The notes under the pieces: model-generated
What the model was told of the DNA's origin: nothing
Database searches by the model: none
What the model saw: the letters and a program-made list of their open reading frames with translations, nothing else
NCBI GenBank assembly: GCA_017354095.1
Contig: JAFMRP010000277.1
Location: 1 to 6,452 of the forward strand
Direction: 5' to 3'
DNA length: 6,452 bases
Source: Ktedonobacteraceae bacterium
Lineage (GTDB): Bacteria > Chloroflexota > Ktedonobacteria > Ktedonobacterales > Ktedonobacteraceae
In this document: positions 1-6,205 of the stretch, piece by piece
How the letters are laid out: each line of letters begins with the position of its first letter
Position numbering within the stretch: the stretch's first letter is position 1
Position numbers and translations under genes: made by a program

Positions 1-121
1 TCCATGACCAGCTGCTCCCAGTACAGGTCTACTTCATCTGCTGTTACTTACCACTCTTCAGTTGTTCAGGTCCTCGATGCTTCCGCATCAGAAGCGCTTT
101 TCGGTTTTCCCGTCGGGCGCA
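1..121 (-). other. Structured 5' leader transcribed leftward; possibly the leader of an rRNA operon
   Basis: This is the stretch downstream of the strong leftward promoter at 128-156, and it runs off the left edge. No convincing protein gene is visible; the only complete ATG ORF I found is 14 codons (88-44). It contains a hairpin with a GNRA-type loop (minus strand GATGC-GGAA-GCATC, 89-76). The last minus-strand bases before the edge read ...GGTCATGGA, which fits the sequence that commonly precedes the 16S start (ATGGAGAGTTTGATC). Inference: the window may begin a few bases upstream of a 16S rRNA gene. The alternative is a protein gene starting with the ATG at 5-3, since a GGGAG motif lies about 9 nt upstream of it. 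I see no boxA antiterminator match. Confidence 0.4.
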
Positions 122-127
122 AGAGAG

Positions 128-156
128 ATAATATCACCGCCTTGCCATCCTGTCAA
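128..156 (-). promoter_or_regulatory. Strong sigma-70 promoter pointing left
   Basis: On the minus strand TTGACA (156-151) is a perfect -35. It is followed after exactly 17 bp by TATTAT (133-128), five of six matches to TATAAT. The expected start is near 120-121. The region just upstream of the -35 (about 160-182) is A-rich on the minus strand, like an UP element. This is the best promoter in the window and fits a highly expressed transcript such as an rRNA operon. Confidence 0.75.
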
Positions 157-240
157 GGGGTTTTCTTATGAGTTTTGGGAACTGTCCAAAAATTGCAAAA
201 ATTGAATTTTACAAGATCTATAAACAGAACAAATATTTTC

Positions 241-276
241 GTTGAGCGAGCTTTTTCCCGTTGAGCTAGCTTTTTT
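241..276. repeat. Tandem imperfect repeat able to form a terminator-like hairpin
   Basis: Two copies of GTTGAGC(G/T)AGCTTTTT start at 241 and 260, 19 bp apart, and the second copy ends in six Ts. AGCGAGCT (245-252) can pair with AGCTAGCT (264-271) with one mismatch around an 11-nt loop. On the plus strand this is stem plus T-tract. On the minus strand, the direction of the gene that ends at 266, the T-tract is missing. The right arm includes the stop codon of that gene. It may act as a weak gene-end signal or as a block against antisense transcription. The neighbouring 183-240 is AT-rich with two AAAAATTG copies and no gene. Confidence 0.35.
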
Positions 277-706
277 CGTTCCTCTCTTTGTCCAGATGAT
301 CGCTGAGCGAAATGACTTTGTTCTCCCGCTCCTCACTAATCGGTGACGATGGCGCCTGCTCCAGATAGTAACTGACGGTCAACGCTAGGCCAACGCCAAA
401 AGGGATCAGACCAGGCAACAACCAGGGACCAAGGTGTAGAGGCGTAGTGGTAAAGTTGGGCGGTAGAATGAAACCAATCGGGTAAAGACCAATAGTCAAC
501 GTTAACCCGACCATCATGGTGATCAATCCTGCACGTAACAGCCCACGGTTACGCCTCCCTTTCTGCCCCTTGTCAGGATCAATTCCGCGCGCGATCAAAG
601 CCATACGTTCCTGGTGTTCCAGGTAGCGCAGTAATATGATGAAACCAAAAAAGATTGCCAGGGCAATGACCCAGCCGATCAGGATGGTGATAGCATTTAT
701 GGACAT
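266..706 (-). CDS. Small three-helix membrane protein, DUF6249-like
   Basis: This 146-residue protein has a hydrophobic N-terminal helix (about 5-27), a charged cytoplasmic stretch, two further helices (about 56-77 and 95-114) and a polar, charged tail. Straight after helix 1 comes HQERMALIARGIDP (31-44). This pattern, RE/QER followed by ALI-x-x-G-I/x-DP, is typical of the small DUF6249 membrane proteins as I remember them; the match was not searched. The ATG at 706 is preceded by AGAGGG with 8 nt spacing, which supports the start. The gene is divergent from the ECF sigma operon and shares its regulatory region, so it may be co-regulated or act in the same membrane response. The biochemical function is unknown. 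It is almost certainly real given its coherent topology and RBS. Confidence 0.8.
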   Translation of the reverse strand: MSINAITILIGWVIALAIFFGFIILLRYLEHQERMALIARGIDPDKGQKGRRNRGLLRAGLITMMVGLTLTIGLYPIGFILPPNFTTTPLHLGPWLLPGLIPFGVGLALTVSYYLEQAPSSPISEERENKVISLSDHLDKERNEKS

Positions 707-720
707 GTTCTTTTCCCTCT

Positions 721-753
721 TTGTGTATCGACTTGCCGTATGTTATGATACAC
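721..753 (+). promoter_or_regulatory. Putative sigma-operon promoter covered by a 7-bp inverted repeat
   Basis: TTGTGT (721-726), 17 bp, TATGAT (744-749) makes a plausible plus-strand promoter, with a good -10 and a poor -35, that would start about 65 nt before the sigma gene. A perfect inverted repeat, GTGTATC (723-729) and GATACAC (747-753), is laid over both elements, with half-sites 24 bp apart. On the minus strand the right arm also reads TATCAT (750-745), a -10-like hexamer facing the DUF6249-like gene, but no good -35 goes with it. The layout suggests an operator controlling one or both divergent genes. The binding protein is unknown. Confidence 0.45.
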
Positions 754-820
754 CTATCAGGATAGATGTTTCGCTGAAACTTTCTTCGCTGATTTATCCT
801 CTGAAATATTAGTGATTACT

Positions 821-1453
821 ATGAGTGAGTTTTTGTTGCAGCCACCACAAAGTATAGGGATATCTCTCCCTAATGTCACTTCATCTCCCGTCGATGCGGA
901 TGAAGCCGGGCTCGTCACTGCCAGCCAGACAGGCGATCAAGATGCCTTCGCGCTCCTGGTGCAGCTACACCAGCGGCGAGTTTTTAATCTCGTTTTTCGC
1001 ATGCTACAGAATTATGAAGAGGCGAATGAGACTACACAGGAAACGTTTCTCGCTGCCTGGCAAGGATTGCCCTCTTTTCGTGGTGACGCACGCTTCTCCA
1101 CCTGGTTATATCGCATCGCGTACAATTGTTGTTTGAAACAGCTTGAGCTGCGTAAACGCGAAAAAGCTCTGCACGAAGCAGTACAAGAGGATCAGCGCCT
1201 GGAAAGCACAAATACAAGCACTGCAATCGAAACACGAGCTAACCAGGAACTTGTGCGCGAACAGCTTTCTCTTTTGCCAGCTAAGTATCGAGTCGTTCTG
1301 GTACTGCGCCATTTACAGGAAATGACGTATGAGGAGATGGCCGAAATTTTAACGGTTCCCATCGGTACTATTAAAACGCATTTATTTCGGGCGCGCAACC
1401 TTCTCAGAGAACGTTTAGAGGCGTTTGAACACGATTGGAAAACGAGAGGTTAG
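821..1453 (+). CDS. ECF-type RNA polymerase sigma factor (RpoE/SigW-like)
   Basis: This sigma-70 family factor has only regions 2 and 4, the mark of the extracytoplasmic-function group. Numbering from the GTG at 812, region 2 covers about 34-106. It includes DAFALLVQLHQRRVFNLVFR, the acidic stretch before QETFLAAW (76-83) and the promoter-melting part FRGDARFSTWLYRIAYN. Region 4 covers about 143-205, with LLPAKYRVVLVLRHLQ, MTYEEMAEIL and the recognition helix VPIGTIKTHLFRAR (182-195). An unconserved N-terminal tail of about 30 residues precedes region 2. The start is uncertain: ATG 821 is preferred, but GTG 812 is in frame and neither has a clear Shine-Dalgarno site. The anti-sigma gene follows after 4 nt, so the factor is probably held inactive at the membrane and directs transcription of its own operon and other targets. 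Confidence 0.93.
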   Translation: MSEFLLQPPQSIGISLPNVTSSPVDADEAGLVTASQTGDQDAFALLVQLHQRRVFNLVFRMLQNYEEANETTQETFLAAWQGLPSFRGDARFSTWLYRIAYNCCLKQLELRKREKALHEAVQEDQRLESTNTSTAIETRANQELVREQLSLLPAKYRVVLVLRHLQEMTYEEMAEILTVPIGTIKTHLFRARNLLRERLEAFEHDWKTRG

Positions 1454-1457
1454 CTTC

Positions 1458-2015
1458 ATGGATTGTTCTAAAGCTGATCGGCAGATACAACTCTATCTGG
1501 ATCAGCGATTAACACTGGATCAGATACGAGCATTAGAACGGCATCTTGGAAACTGTCGGTCTTGCCAGCGCGAATATCTGCGCATGGCACAGGTTGAACA
1601 GGCCCTGCATACTATGGAAATGGTCGCTGAGCCATCTGACCTGACACGCAATATTATGCAGCGCGTGGCTGTGACGCCACAGTATACCGGGCGCACTTCG
1701 TTCGATCCACTGCGCCCCTCACTGCGCGAATTAGGGGCAGCAGTTCTGCTGGCTACCATTACCACTCTGGGCGTGATTATGGGCCAGCCTTCTCTACGCG
1801 CGGTCCTGCCGTTTGCTAATGGGCATGATGCCCTGTCACTTGCTTTCCTCTCTTTCCTGCAAGTTTTATCTTCGGTAAATAGCGGCACATTGATGCTTGC
1901 CCTCTGGGTGGTTGGCACTATTCTCGGCCTCTGGATTACGTTTGCTCTGGCCGGCCATGAAATGCGCCGCACGGAATGGTTTAAGCATATGATGGAGCGT
2001 TTGCCGGTACGGTAA
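1458..2015 (+). CDS. Zinc-finger (zf-HC2 type) transmembrane anti-sigma factor
   Basis: The 185-residue protein begins with a short anti-sigma domain: Cys3, a helix containing LYLDQRLTLDQ, then His29-x3-Cys33-x2-Cys36. This is the usual H-x3-C-x2-C zinc-binding signature of the ZAS/zf-HC2 family, which binds and sequesters the partner ECF sigma factor. A linker (about 50-88) leads to a hydrophobic segment (about 93-109), a mixed hydrophobic stretch (about 124-139) and a strong helix (about 143-165), with a basic cytoplasmic-looking tail. Most relatives have a single helix, so two membrane passes would be somewhat unusual and would leave only a small external loop. The ATG at 1458 is chosen because AGAGG (1445-1449) lies 8 nt upstream. 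A longer in-frame TTG at 1425 overlaps the sigma gene and has no such site. Confidence 0.9.
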   Translation: MDCSKADRQIQLYLDQRLTLDQIRALERHLGNCRSCQREYLRMAQVEQALHTMEMVAEPSDLTRNIMQRVAVTPQYTGRTSFDPLRPSLRELGAAVLLATITTLGVIMGQPSLRAVLPFANGHDALSLAFLSFLQVLSSVNSGTLMLALWVVGTILGLWITFALAGHEMRRTEWFKHMMERLPVR

Positions 2016-2044
2016 CCTGTTACAGACATACGAAGCAGGGATGC

Positions 2045-2911
2045 ATGAAACAACGTCGTTTCTCTATGATTACTCTGGGTCTTTTGCTATTAATCCACCC
2101 GATTCCAATGCTCTTTCACACTGTTGCGGTGGGGCTATTCGCATTGCTGGCTGGCTGGCCAGCGCTGGCCTGGAGCACTTTGGGCCTGGTCGTTGCTGCC
2201 CATATGGCGATGCAACTCTCAATCGCTGTGCTCAATGATTATTGTGATCGCCATCTAGATGCCGTTGCCAAACCGGGGAAGCCCATTCCACGTGGCTTGA
2301 TTCACCCTGGAGAAGCCCTGGTTCTCGGACTGCTCCTGATCATAGTAATGCTGCTGCTCCTTTTGCCATTACCGCCGCTGGCCCTGCTCGTTTCTCTGCT
2401 CTACCTGGCTCTGGGTATGGCTTATAATCTGCGGCTGAAGGCAACTCCCTGGAGTGGCGTGGTCTTCGCGCTGGCAATGCCATTGATCCCCCTTTATGCA
2501 TTTGTTGCTATGGGACGGGAGCTGCCGATGTTCTTCTGGTTACTGCCCGTCGCTGCTCTGCTGGGCGTGGCCCTGAATCTCTCGAACTCGCTGCCTGATC
2601 TTGAGGAGGATGCACGACAAAACGCACGTACACTGGCGGTGGCTCTGGGCGTGCGGCGATCGTTTCTGATCTGCCCGCTGCTCATTCTCCTGAGTATGGT
2701 GCTGATCGCGGTACAGGGTGCGCTCTATCAACTGCCTGATCGCGCCTGGATACTACTTCCAGCACTGGCCGTGGCTGGCGTGGCTGTGATAGCAATGTTT
2801 GCCTTTTTTGGACCACGTAAGCCCAGGCAAACGCGTAAACTTTATTTCTACCTGGTTGTGATGATCTGCCTCGTGTTGGCCGCGGGCTGGTTGTCGGGGG
2901 TGATTACCTGA
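2045..2911 (+). CDS. UbiA-family membrane prenyltransferase
   Basis: The 288-residue, very hydrophobic protein has about eight or nine helices, the normal size for UbiA enzymes, which move a prenyl chain from a diphosphate onto an acceptor at the membrane. The first Asp-rich motif is intact: N64-D-x-x-D68-x-x-x-D72, followed by KPGKPIPRG (76-84). The YN-x-R motif (127-130) and the second motif D185-x-x-x-D189 (in NSLPDLEEDARQN) are also present, so Mg-diphosphate binding looks functional. The family includes chlorophyll, menaquinone, ubiquinone, haem O and archaeal-lipid type enzymes. The sequence alone does not let me choose, although the NDYCDRHLD block recalls the chlorophyll-synthase/geranylgeranyl branch. 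The start at 2045 has a weak site (AGCAGGG, 4 nt away). It lies 29 nt after the anti-sigma gene and overlaps the methyltransferase start by one base. Confidence 0.9.
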   Translation: MKQRRFSMITLGLLLLIHPIPMLFHTVAVGLFALLAGWPALAWSTLGLVVAAHMAMQLSIAVLNDYCDRHLDAVAKPGKPIPRGLIHPGEALVLGLLLIIVMLLLLLPLPPLALLVSLLYLALGMAYNLRLKATPWSGVVFALAMPLIPLYAFVAMGRELPMFFWLLPVAALLGVALNLSNSLPDLEEDARQNARTLAVALGVRRSFLICPLLILLSMVLIAVQGALYQLPDRAWILLPALAVAGVAVIAMFAFFGPRKPRQTRKLYFYLVVMICLVLAAGWLSGVIT

Positions 2912-3975
2912 TGCCATTACGTCTGACACCATTAGAATATATACTCGCTCGCCTGAATGTGTTGCCTGTTCCGCTGTTCGATGAACTACTGGCTACTGGT
3001 ATAGCACATGTGCTGGTTACGGCCTGCGATCTCGGCGTGTTTGATACCCTGGGTAGACGTGAAATGACCCTGTCCGACCTGGCATCTGAACTGCAGTGCC
3101 ATCCCCAGGGCCTGGAACTACTATTACGACTCCTTGTCTCAGCTGGCTATTTGCGGCAACGCCGTGAGCGCTATCGCAACTCTCACATGGCACGACGCTG
3201 GCTGCTGCACGACTCTCCCACGAATATCGCTCCCTACGTTATTCATAGTCCGGATATCGCTGCTCTTTGGGAGCACTTGCCCCGGCTGGTTCGTACCAAT
3301 CAACAGATGATGCGTATGCCCTATGAGGAGGATACCAGTTCACCAGAAACGCAACGTTTGCTGGCTCGCCATTATGCTGGGCTTGCTTCGCTGGCTCTCG
3401 CTCTGGGAGATGAGATTATACACCGTGTACGATTGCCGGCGGGCGCGCAATATCTGCTTGACGTTGGCGGCTCGCACGCCGGCTTTAGCGCTTTGTTCTG
3501 TCGCCACTATTCCCACCTGCACGCGACCGTTCTCGATCTGCAGCCCGGCATTGAGGCGGGACAACGTACCGCCGCTCAACTACACCTGGAGGAGCGTATC
3601 AGCTTTATCGGCTCTGATATTGTCCGCGACGATTTCCCCACATTGCTGGCGACCGATTACGATGTGGCTCTATATTTTCATATAGCACACCTCTTGCCCG
3701 CGGATGTCAATCAGGCAGTGCTGGCGAAAGTGGTACGCGCGCTCAGACCAGGCGGGCAGCTGATCTTTCTGGACCAGGTGACGGACCAGACGCACGGCTC
3801 GCACCTATCGTCTCTCATGGTACAATTTATGGCGCTGACCGTCCGTACAATTGGCGGGACGTGCTATCCATTCCCGACGGTAAAAAAGTGGCTGGAAAAG
3901 CTTGGCATGACACGTGTACGTGCCCATCGCCTCCTTACTCCCGGTGCATCCCTGATCACCGCTGTAAAACGCTGA
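2911..3975 (+). CDS. SAM-dependent O-methyltransferase, family 2 (CrtF/ASMT-like)
   Basis: The 354-residue protein has the two-part layout of family-2 O-methyltransferases. An N-terminal winged-helix dimerisation domain covers about 25-105, with LSDLASELQCHPQGLELLLR and GYL typical of it. A Rossmann SAM-binding domain follows from about 175. Motif I is LLDVGGSHAGFS (182-193), an acidic residue (D209) ends strand 2, and LRPGGQLIFLDQV (278-290) is the post-motif strand. His257 and His260 lie where the catalytic His of this family is expected. Relatives methylate hydroxyl groups on polyketides, carotenoids (CrtF) and other small molecules. The ATG shares its A with the UbiA stop (TGATG), and a G-rich site lies about 8 nt upstream, so the two enzymes are probably translationally coupled and act in the same pathway. 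The substrate is not identifiable. Confidence 0.9.
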   Translation: MPLRLTPLEYILARLNVLPVPLFDELLATGIAHVLVTACDLGVFDTLGRREMTLSDLASELQCHPQGLELLLRLLVSAGYLRQRRERYRNSHMARRWLLHDSPTNIAPYVIHSPDIAALWEHLPRLVRTNQQMMRMPYEEDTSSPETQRLLARHYAGLASLALALGDEIIHRVRLPAGAQYLLDVGGSHAGFSALFCRHYSHLHATVLDLQPGIEAGQRTAAQLHLEERISFIGSDIVRDDFPTLLATDYDVALYFHIAHLLPADVNQAVLAKVVRALRPGGQLIFLDQVTDQTHGSHLSSLMVQFMALTVRTIGGTCYPFPTVKKWLEKLGMTRVRAHRLLTPGASLITAVKR

Positions 3976-3989
3976 TACCCACAACATAC

Positions 3990-4515
3990 CTATTCTCCAA
4001 GGAGCCATTCTTCGAAGCTGGCGTTCAACTTCGATGGCTCTTTACTACGCCAGCGCGACATGTTGTCATCGGCTTGTGCTTGCGTCCAGGTGTGCGTACT
4101 TACCATCTTATCGCTGGCTTTCTGTAGGGCTTGCAATTCGAGGTTGTGGAGCTGATCCAGAAAGATTGGCTCCGTTATTGGTGCCAGTGCGCAGCTTCCC
4201 CTGGACCTGCGTACGCGAAAGATGTAACCCTTGAGCCATCTCGCTCTGAATAACCTCCCAGTAGGCTGGAGGAACGGGGAGGTTCCCTGCGCTCTTATCG
4301 CCATCTGTGCCCGATACATTACCAGAACTCCCAATAGTGCCTTGCTGCACTACAACCTGCCAGATAGTAAAGGAGATCCCTCCAAGGATGACTACCAGTC
4401 CTGCGATCAGTAGCAGTGTGGAGATTTTTTTGCCAGGGCGCCACTGCGGCTTGTTCTGTAGAGATGCTTCCTCTTTTATTTCTGATGCTTGTTTTCGTCT
4501 TTCTTTTTCTAACAT
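3990..4515 (-). pseudogene. Frameshifted one-helix membrane protein, unknown family
   Basis: The ATG at 4515 follows AGGAGAG with good spacing. The first frame gives a charged N-terminus (Lys/Arg/Glu, 1-30), one membrane helix (about 31-54), a Ser/Gly/Asn-rich linker, and a conserved-looking start of an outer domain (VPPAYWEVIQSEMAQGLHLS, ending near GKLRTG at about 4183). After that the frame turns to low-complexity residues and stops at 4108. A second minus-strand frame, open from 4334 and ending at 3990, carries coherent sequence from about 4181: PITEPIFLDQLHNLE, LQALQKASDK, TWTQAQADDNM, then an acidic end. Joining them needs a +1 shift (one extra base or two lost bases) near 4180-4190 and gives a protein of roughly 174 residues. 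No slippery run is present there, so mutation or sequence error is likelier than programmed shifting. I recall similar small proteins next to FtsX permeases, but no function is known to me. Confidence 0.6.
4002..4043 (+). terminator. Possible terminator of the sigma-UbiA-methyltransferase operon
   Basis: The stem-loop starts 27 nt after the methyltransferase stop. GAGCCAT (4002-4008) pairs perfectly with ATGGCTC (4034-4040), and an inner CGAAG/CTTCG stem (4013-4017, 4029-4033) is separated from it by a 4-nt left bulge. The loop is 11 nt and only TTT follows, so intrinsic termination would be weak. The element lies within the 3' end of the convergent broken gene. Confidence 0.4.
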
Positions 4516-4557
4516 ATTGCTCTCCTGTCAAAATGACAATATCACTCATCTCTCTTG

Positions 4558-5982
4558 CTATTCGTAGCGTAATGCTTCTGCTGGAGCGACGCGTGAGGCC
4601 TGTCGCGAGGGTAGAAACGTGGCCACAAACGCTACAAGGTAACTTCCGGCCAGGATTAATACTACTGGGATTACCGGGATAGGGAATGCTTGGTAGGCCA
4701 GTTGCGCGATCTGCGCTGCGCTGAAGCCCGGTCGTACCCGAATGAGATACTGCTTGATGCGCAAAAATGGCGGCTGCACAATCTGCTGGCCTGTGCGGTC
4801 AGATAGATAAATGGCCCGCCAGTAGGTGTTATTGGAAACAAGTCCGATCACTGTCACTCGCTGAAATGCCGCGTCAGAACCAGGCCCGCGGGGAATGTTG
4901 ATGGTAAAAGGCTCAAAACCATGGCTCGTAGGCAGCCCTACGAGCTGCGTGTCATATTGCATGACGGCGTACCCCTGGTGATCTCTCACTGCGTTCCAGA
5001 CTTGCCGATCCGTGGTAAAACCACGTGCGTGTGCCATCAGAGGCATGGTATTTGTTGCTAGAAAGGTGTTATCAACAACTATTGGTGCGTCACTGGTCGC
5101 TTGTACCGGGTGCCCTCGCAGCATCACACGCGCTGGTTGTGCCTCCTCCTGATCGCCTTCGGGCAAGGGCAGCAGTGGGTGCATTACCGCGACTTCGGCG
5201 ATCTCCTCTCGTAGCACTGGCTGGTTCTTGATATCTGATACCAGGTCCGGCTTATCCACCAGTCCAAAAAGCAGGTGAAAATTGCCTGTGCGCTGTTCTA
5301 CCTGGGCTTCCTGAATTGCGCCCAGATTATTTGTCACCAGGAGCAAGATCAGAAAAACTACCAGGCTGAGTAGCGCCATCGTGACGCCAGTGCGAAAACG
5401 GAATGTCAGCGGATAGGCCAGGCTGGTACGGCTGATCGGCGCCAGGCTCTTGACACGTCGGAGGAGCCTGGTCAACGGCATCGCCAGGATATCAGCATTC
5501 ATCATTACGACAATGACGATCCCTACAATGGGTAAAAGCGTGCCCAGCAACATTTCGATCAAGGATGGTTCCCGTGTTGGCGGACTTGGGGTTGGCAAGA
5601 AGACGAGCAGGAAGAAATCCCGCAGGCGTATACCATAGAGTAGCCAGCCAAGCCCGATCACACTCCAGCTCAAACGCGGTATCAATTTCCTCACGCGCTC
5701 GAATGCCGGTTGCCATGCCACCAGCCAGCGCAGGCCCCAGCCGGTGAAACAACCAGTACTGGCGATCAGGATGATCAGGCCAAGCTGATTGATCCAGACC
5801 TGCCCGAGCCTGCTGCCCAGTAGAACCAATGCCTCTCCCAGCAGGAAACACAGAGGCCCGCGCGCAAACAACTCTCGTAACAGATCCCTTATCACTCCCA
5901 TCTGGTGCGCGAGACGACGGGATGGTGCCTCCCCAACTGGTACACTTCCTCTACCCCTCAGAGGCAGAAAGAGTGTGCGCAA
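4558..5982 (-). pseudogene. Truncated FtsX/MacB-type ABC transporter permease remnant
   Basis: The 474 codons match the back part of long Chloroflexota-type FtsX permeases. Internal helices occur between about 43 and 162. Then come the SLAYPLTFRFRTGVTMAL entry (187-204) and its helix to about 217, a large outer domain (about 220-420), and a last helix ending in the family's C-terminal signature, LPSRQASRVAPAEALRYE. Two things are missing. The front half, with the first FtsX domain, is absent: the frame is open only to 6027 and begins at an RBS-less TTG. In addition, the final domain jumps from AQLAYQAFP (about 434) straight to its last helix, without the two helices and the coupling segment that normally lie between. 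Such a protein is unlikely to work with an ABC ATPase. It sits 42 nt upstream of the frameshifted gene, with which it probably formed an operon. Confidence 0.65.
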
Positions 5983-6045
5983 CAGGATAGAGACCTCAGC
6001 AGTGTACCAGCTCTGCTCTTTCCCCCGCTACGTCCGTTTGTGCAC

Positions 6046-6086
6046 CGCCATTTTCGCCAGTGATAGCGCCACTGTCACTTTCGCCA
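6046..6086 (+). repeat. Four CGCCA direct repeats upstream of the sensor gene promoter
   Basis: CGCCA occurs at 6046, 6055, 6067 and 6082, with steps of 9, 12 and 15 bp. Two of them overlap a small palindrome, CAGTG (6058-6062) and CACTG (6070-6074). A longer match, TTTCGCCA, is at 6052 and 6079. The array ends about 20 bp before the -10 at 6110, a position suitable for a regulator binding site, for example autoregulation of a two-component system. It could also be chance. Confidence 0.3.
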
Positions 6087-6106
6087 ATAGTGCAAAAAAA
6101 CCGAGA

Positions 6107-6115
6107 TGGTATAAT
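6107..6115 (+). promoter_or_regulatory. Extended -10 promoter of the right-end gene
   Basis: TGGTATAAT is a perfect TATAAT hexamer (6110-6115) preceded by the TGn extension. No good -35 is present at the right distance (ATAGTG at 17 bp), which is usual for extended -10 promoters, and an A-run lies at 6093-6099. Transcription would begin near 6122, about 85 nt before the ATG at 6206. Confidence 0.6.
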
Positions 6116-6205
6116 AAAAAAGCAGAAGTATTCACTACCCTGGCATACTATGATCCCGCTAGAGGGGTAATTCATTGGTAACGGTTAATGAAGAGGAGGA
6201 AGGTC

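Larger units (their letters stand above)
5983..6205. other. Intergenic region between permease remnant and sensor gene
   Basis: This divergent gap holds the CGCCA repeat cluster, the extended -10 promoter and the RBS of the sensor gene. On the minus strand the permease frame stays open only to the TAG at 6030-6028, and its first residues lack permease-like character and an ATG with an RBS. The end of detectable permease similarity therefore lies around here and probably marks a deletion or rearrangement breakpoint. I see no transposon ends or tRNA. Confidence 0.45.

Noticed and set aside
44..88. 14-codon ORF in the leftward leader as a possible leader peptide
   Set aside because: It has no convincing ribosome binding site and no regulatory codon run; short ORFs of this size are expected by chance.
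1..171. Plus-strand open frame from the left edge to a TGA at 169
   Set aside because: It runs antisense to the strong promoter and leader, and its composition (Ser/Thr/Val mix without domain pattern) does not look like a protein end.
768..802. GTTTC-GCT-GAAAC palindrome and GAAACTT as an ECF-type -35 for autoregulation of the sigma gene
   Set aside because: No matching ECF -10 lies at the usual 16-17 bp spacing, so an ECF promoter could not be supported.
1520..2053. 177-codon minus-strand ORF opposite the anti-sigma gene
   Set aside because: It is antisense to a clear zf-HC2 gene and its Arg/Ser/Cys-rich translation shows no domain.
3861..4127. 88-codon plus-strand ORF spanning the methyltransferase end and the convergent gene
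   Set aside because: It overlaps two better-supported coding regions and is Cys/His/Pro-rich without pattern.
4170..4195. Programmed ribosomal frameshift joining the two frames of the small membrane protein
   Set aside because: No slippery heptamer, rare-codon/stop pair or downstream structure was seen at the junction; mutation or sequence error is simpler.
5789..6181. 130-codon plus-strand ORF over the start of the permease remnant
   Set aside because: Basic, low-complexity translation, no RBS, and antisense to recognisable permease sequence; a shadow frame.
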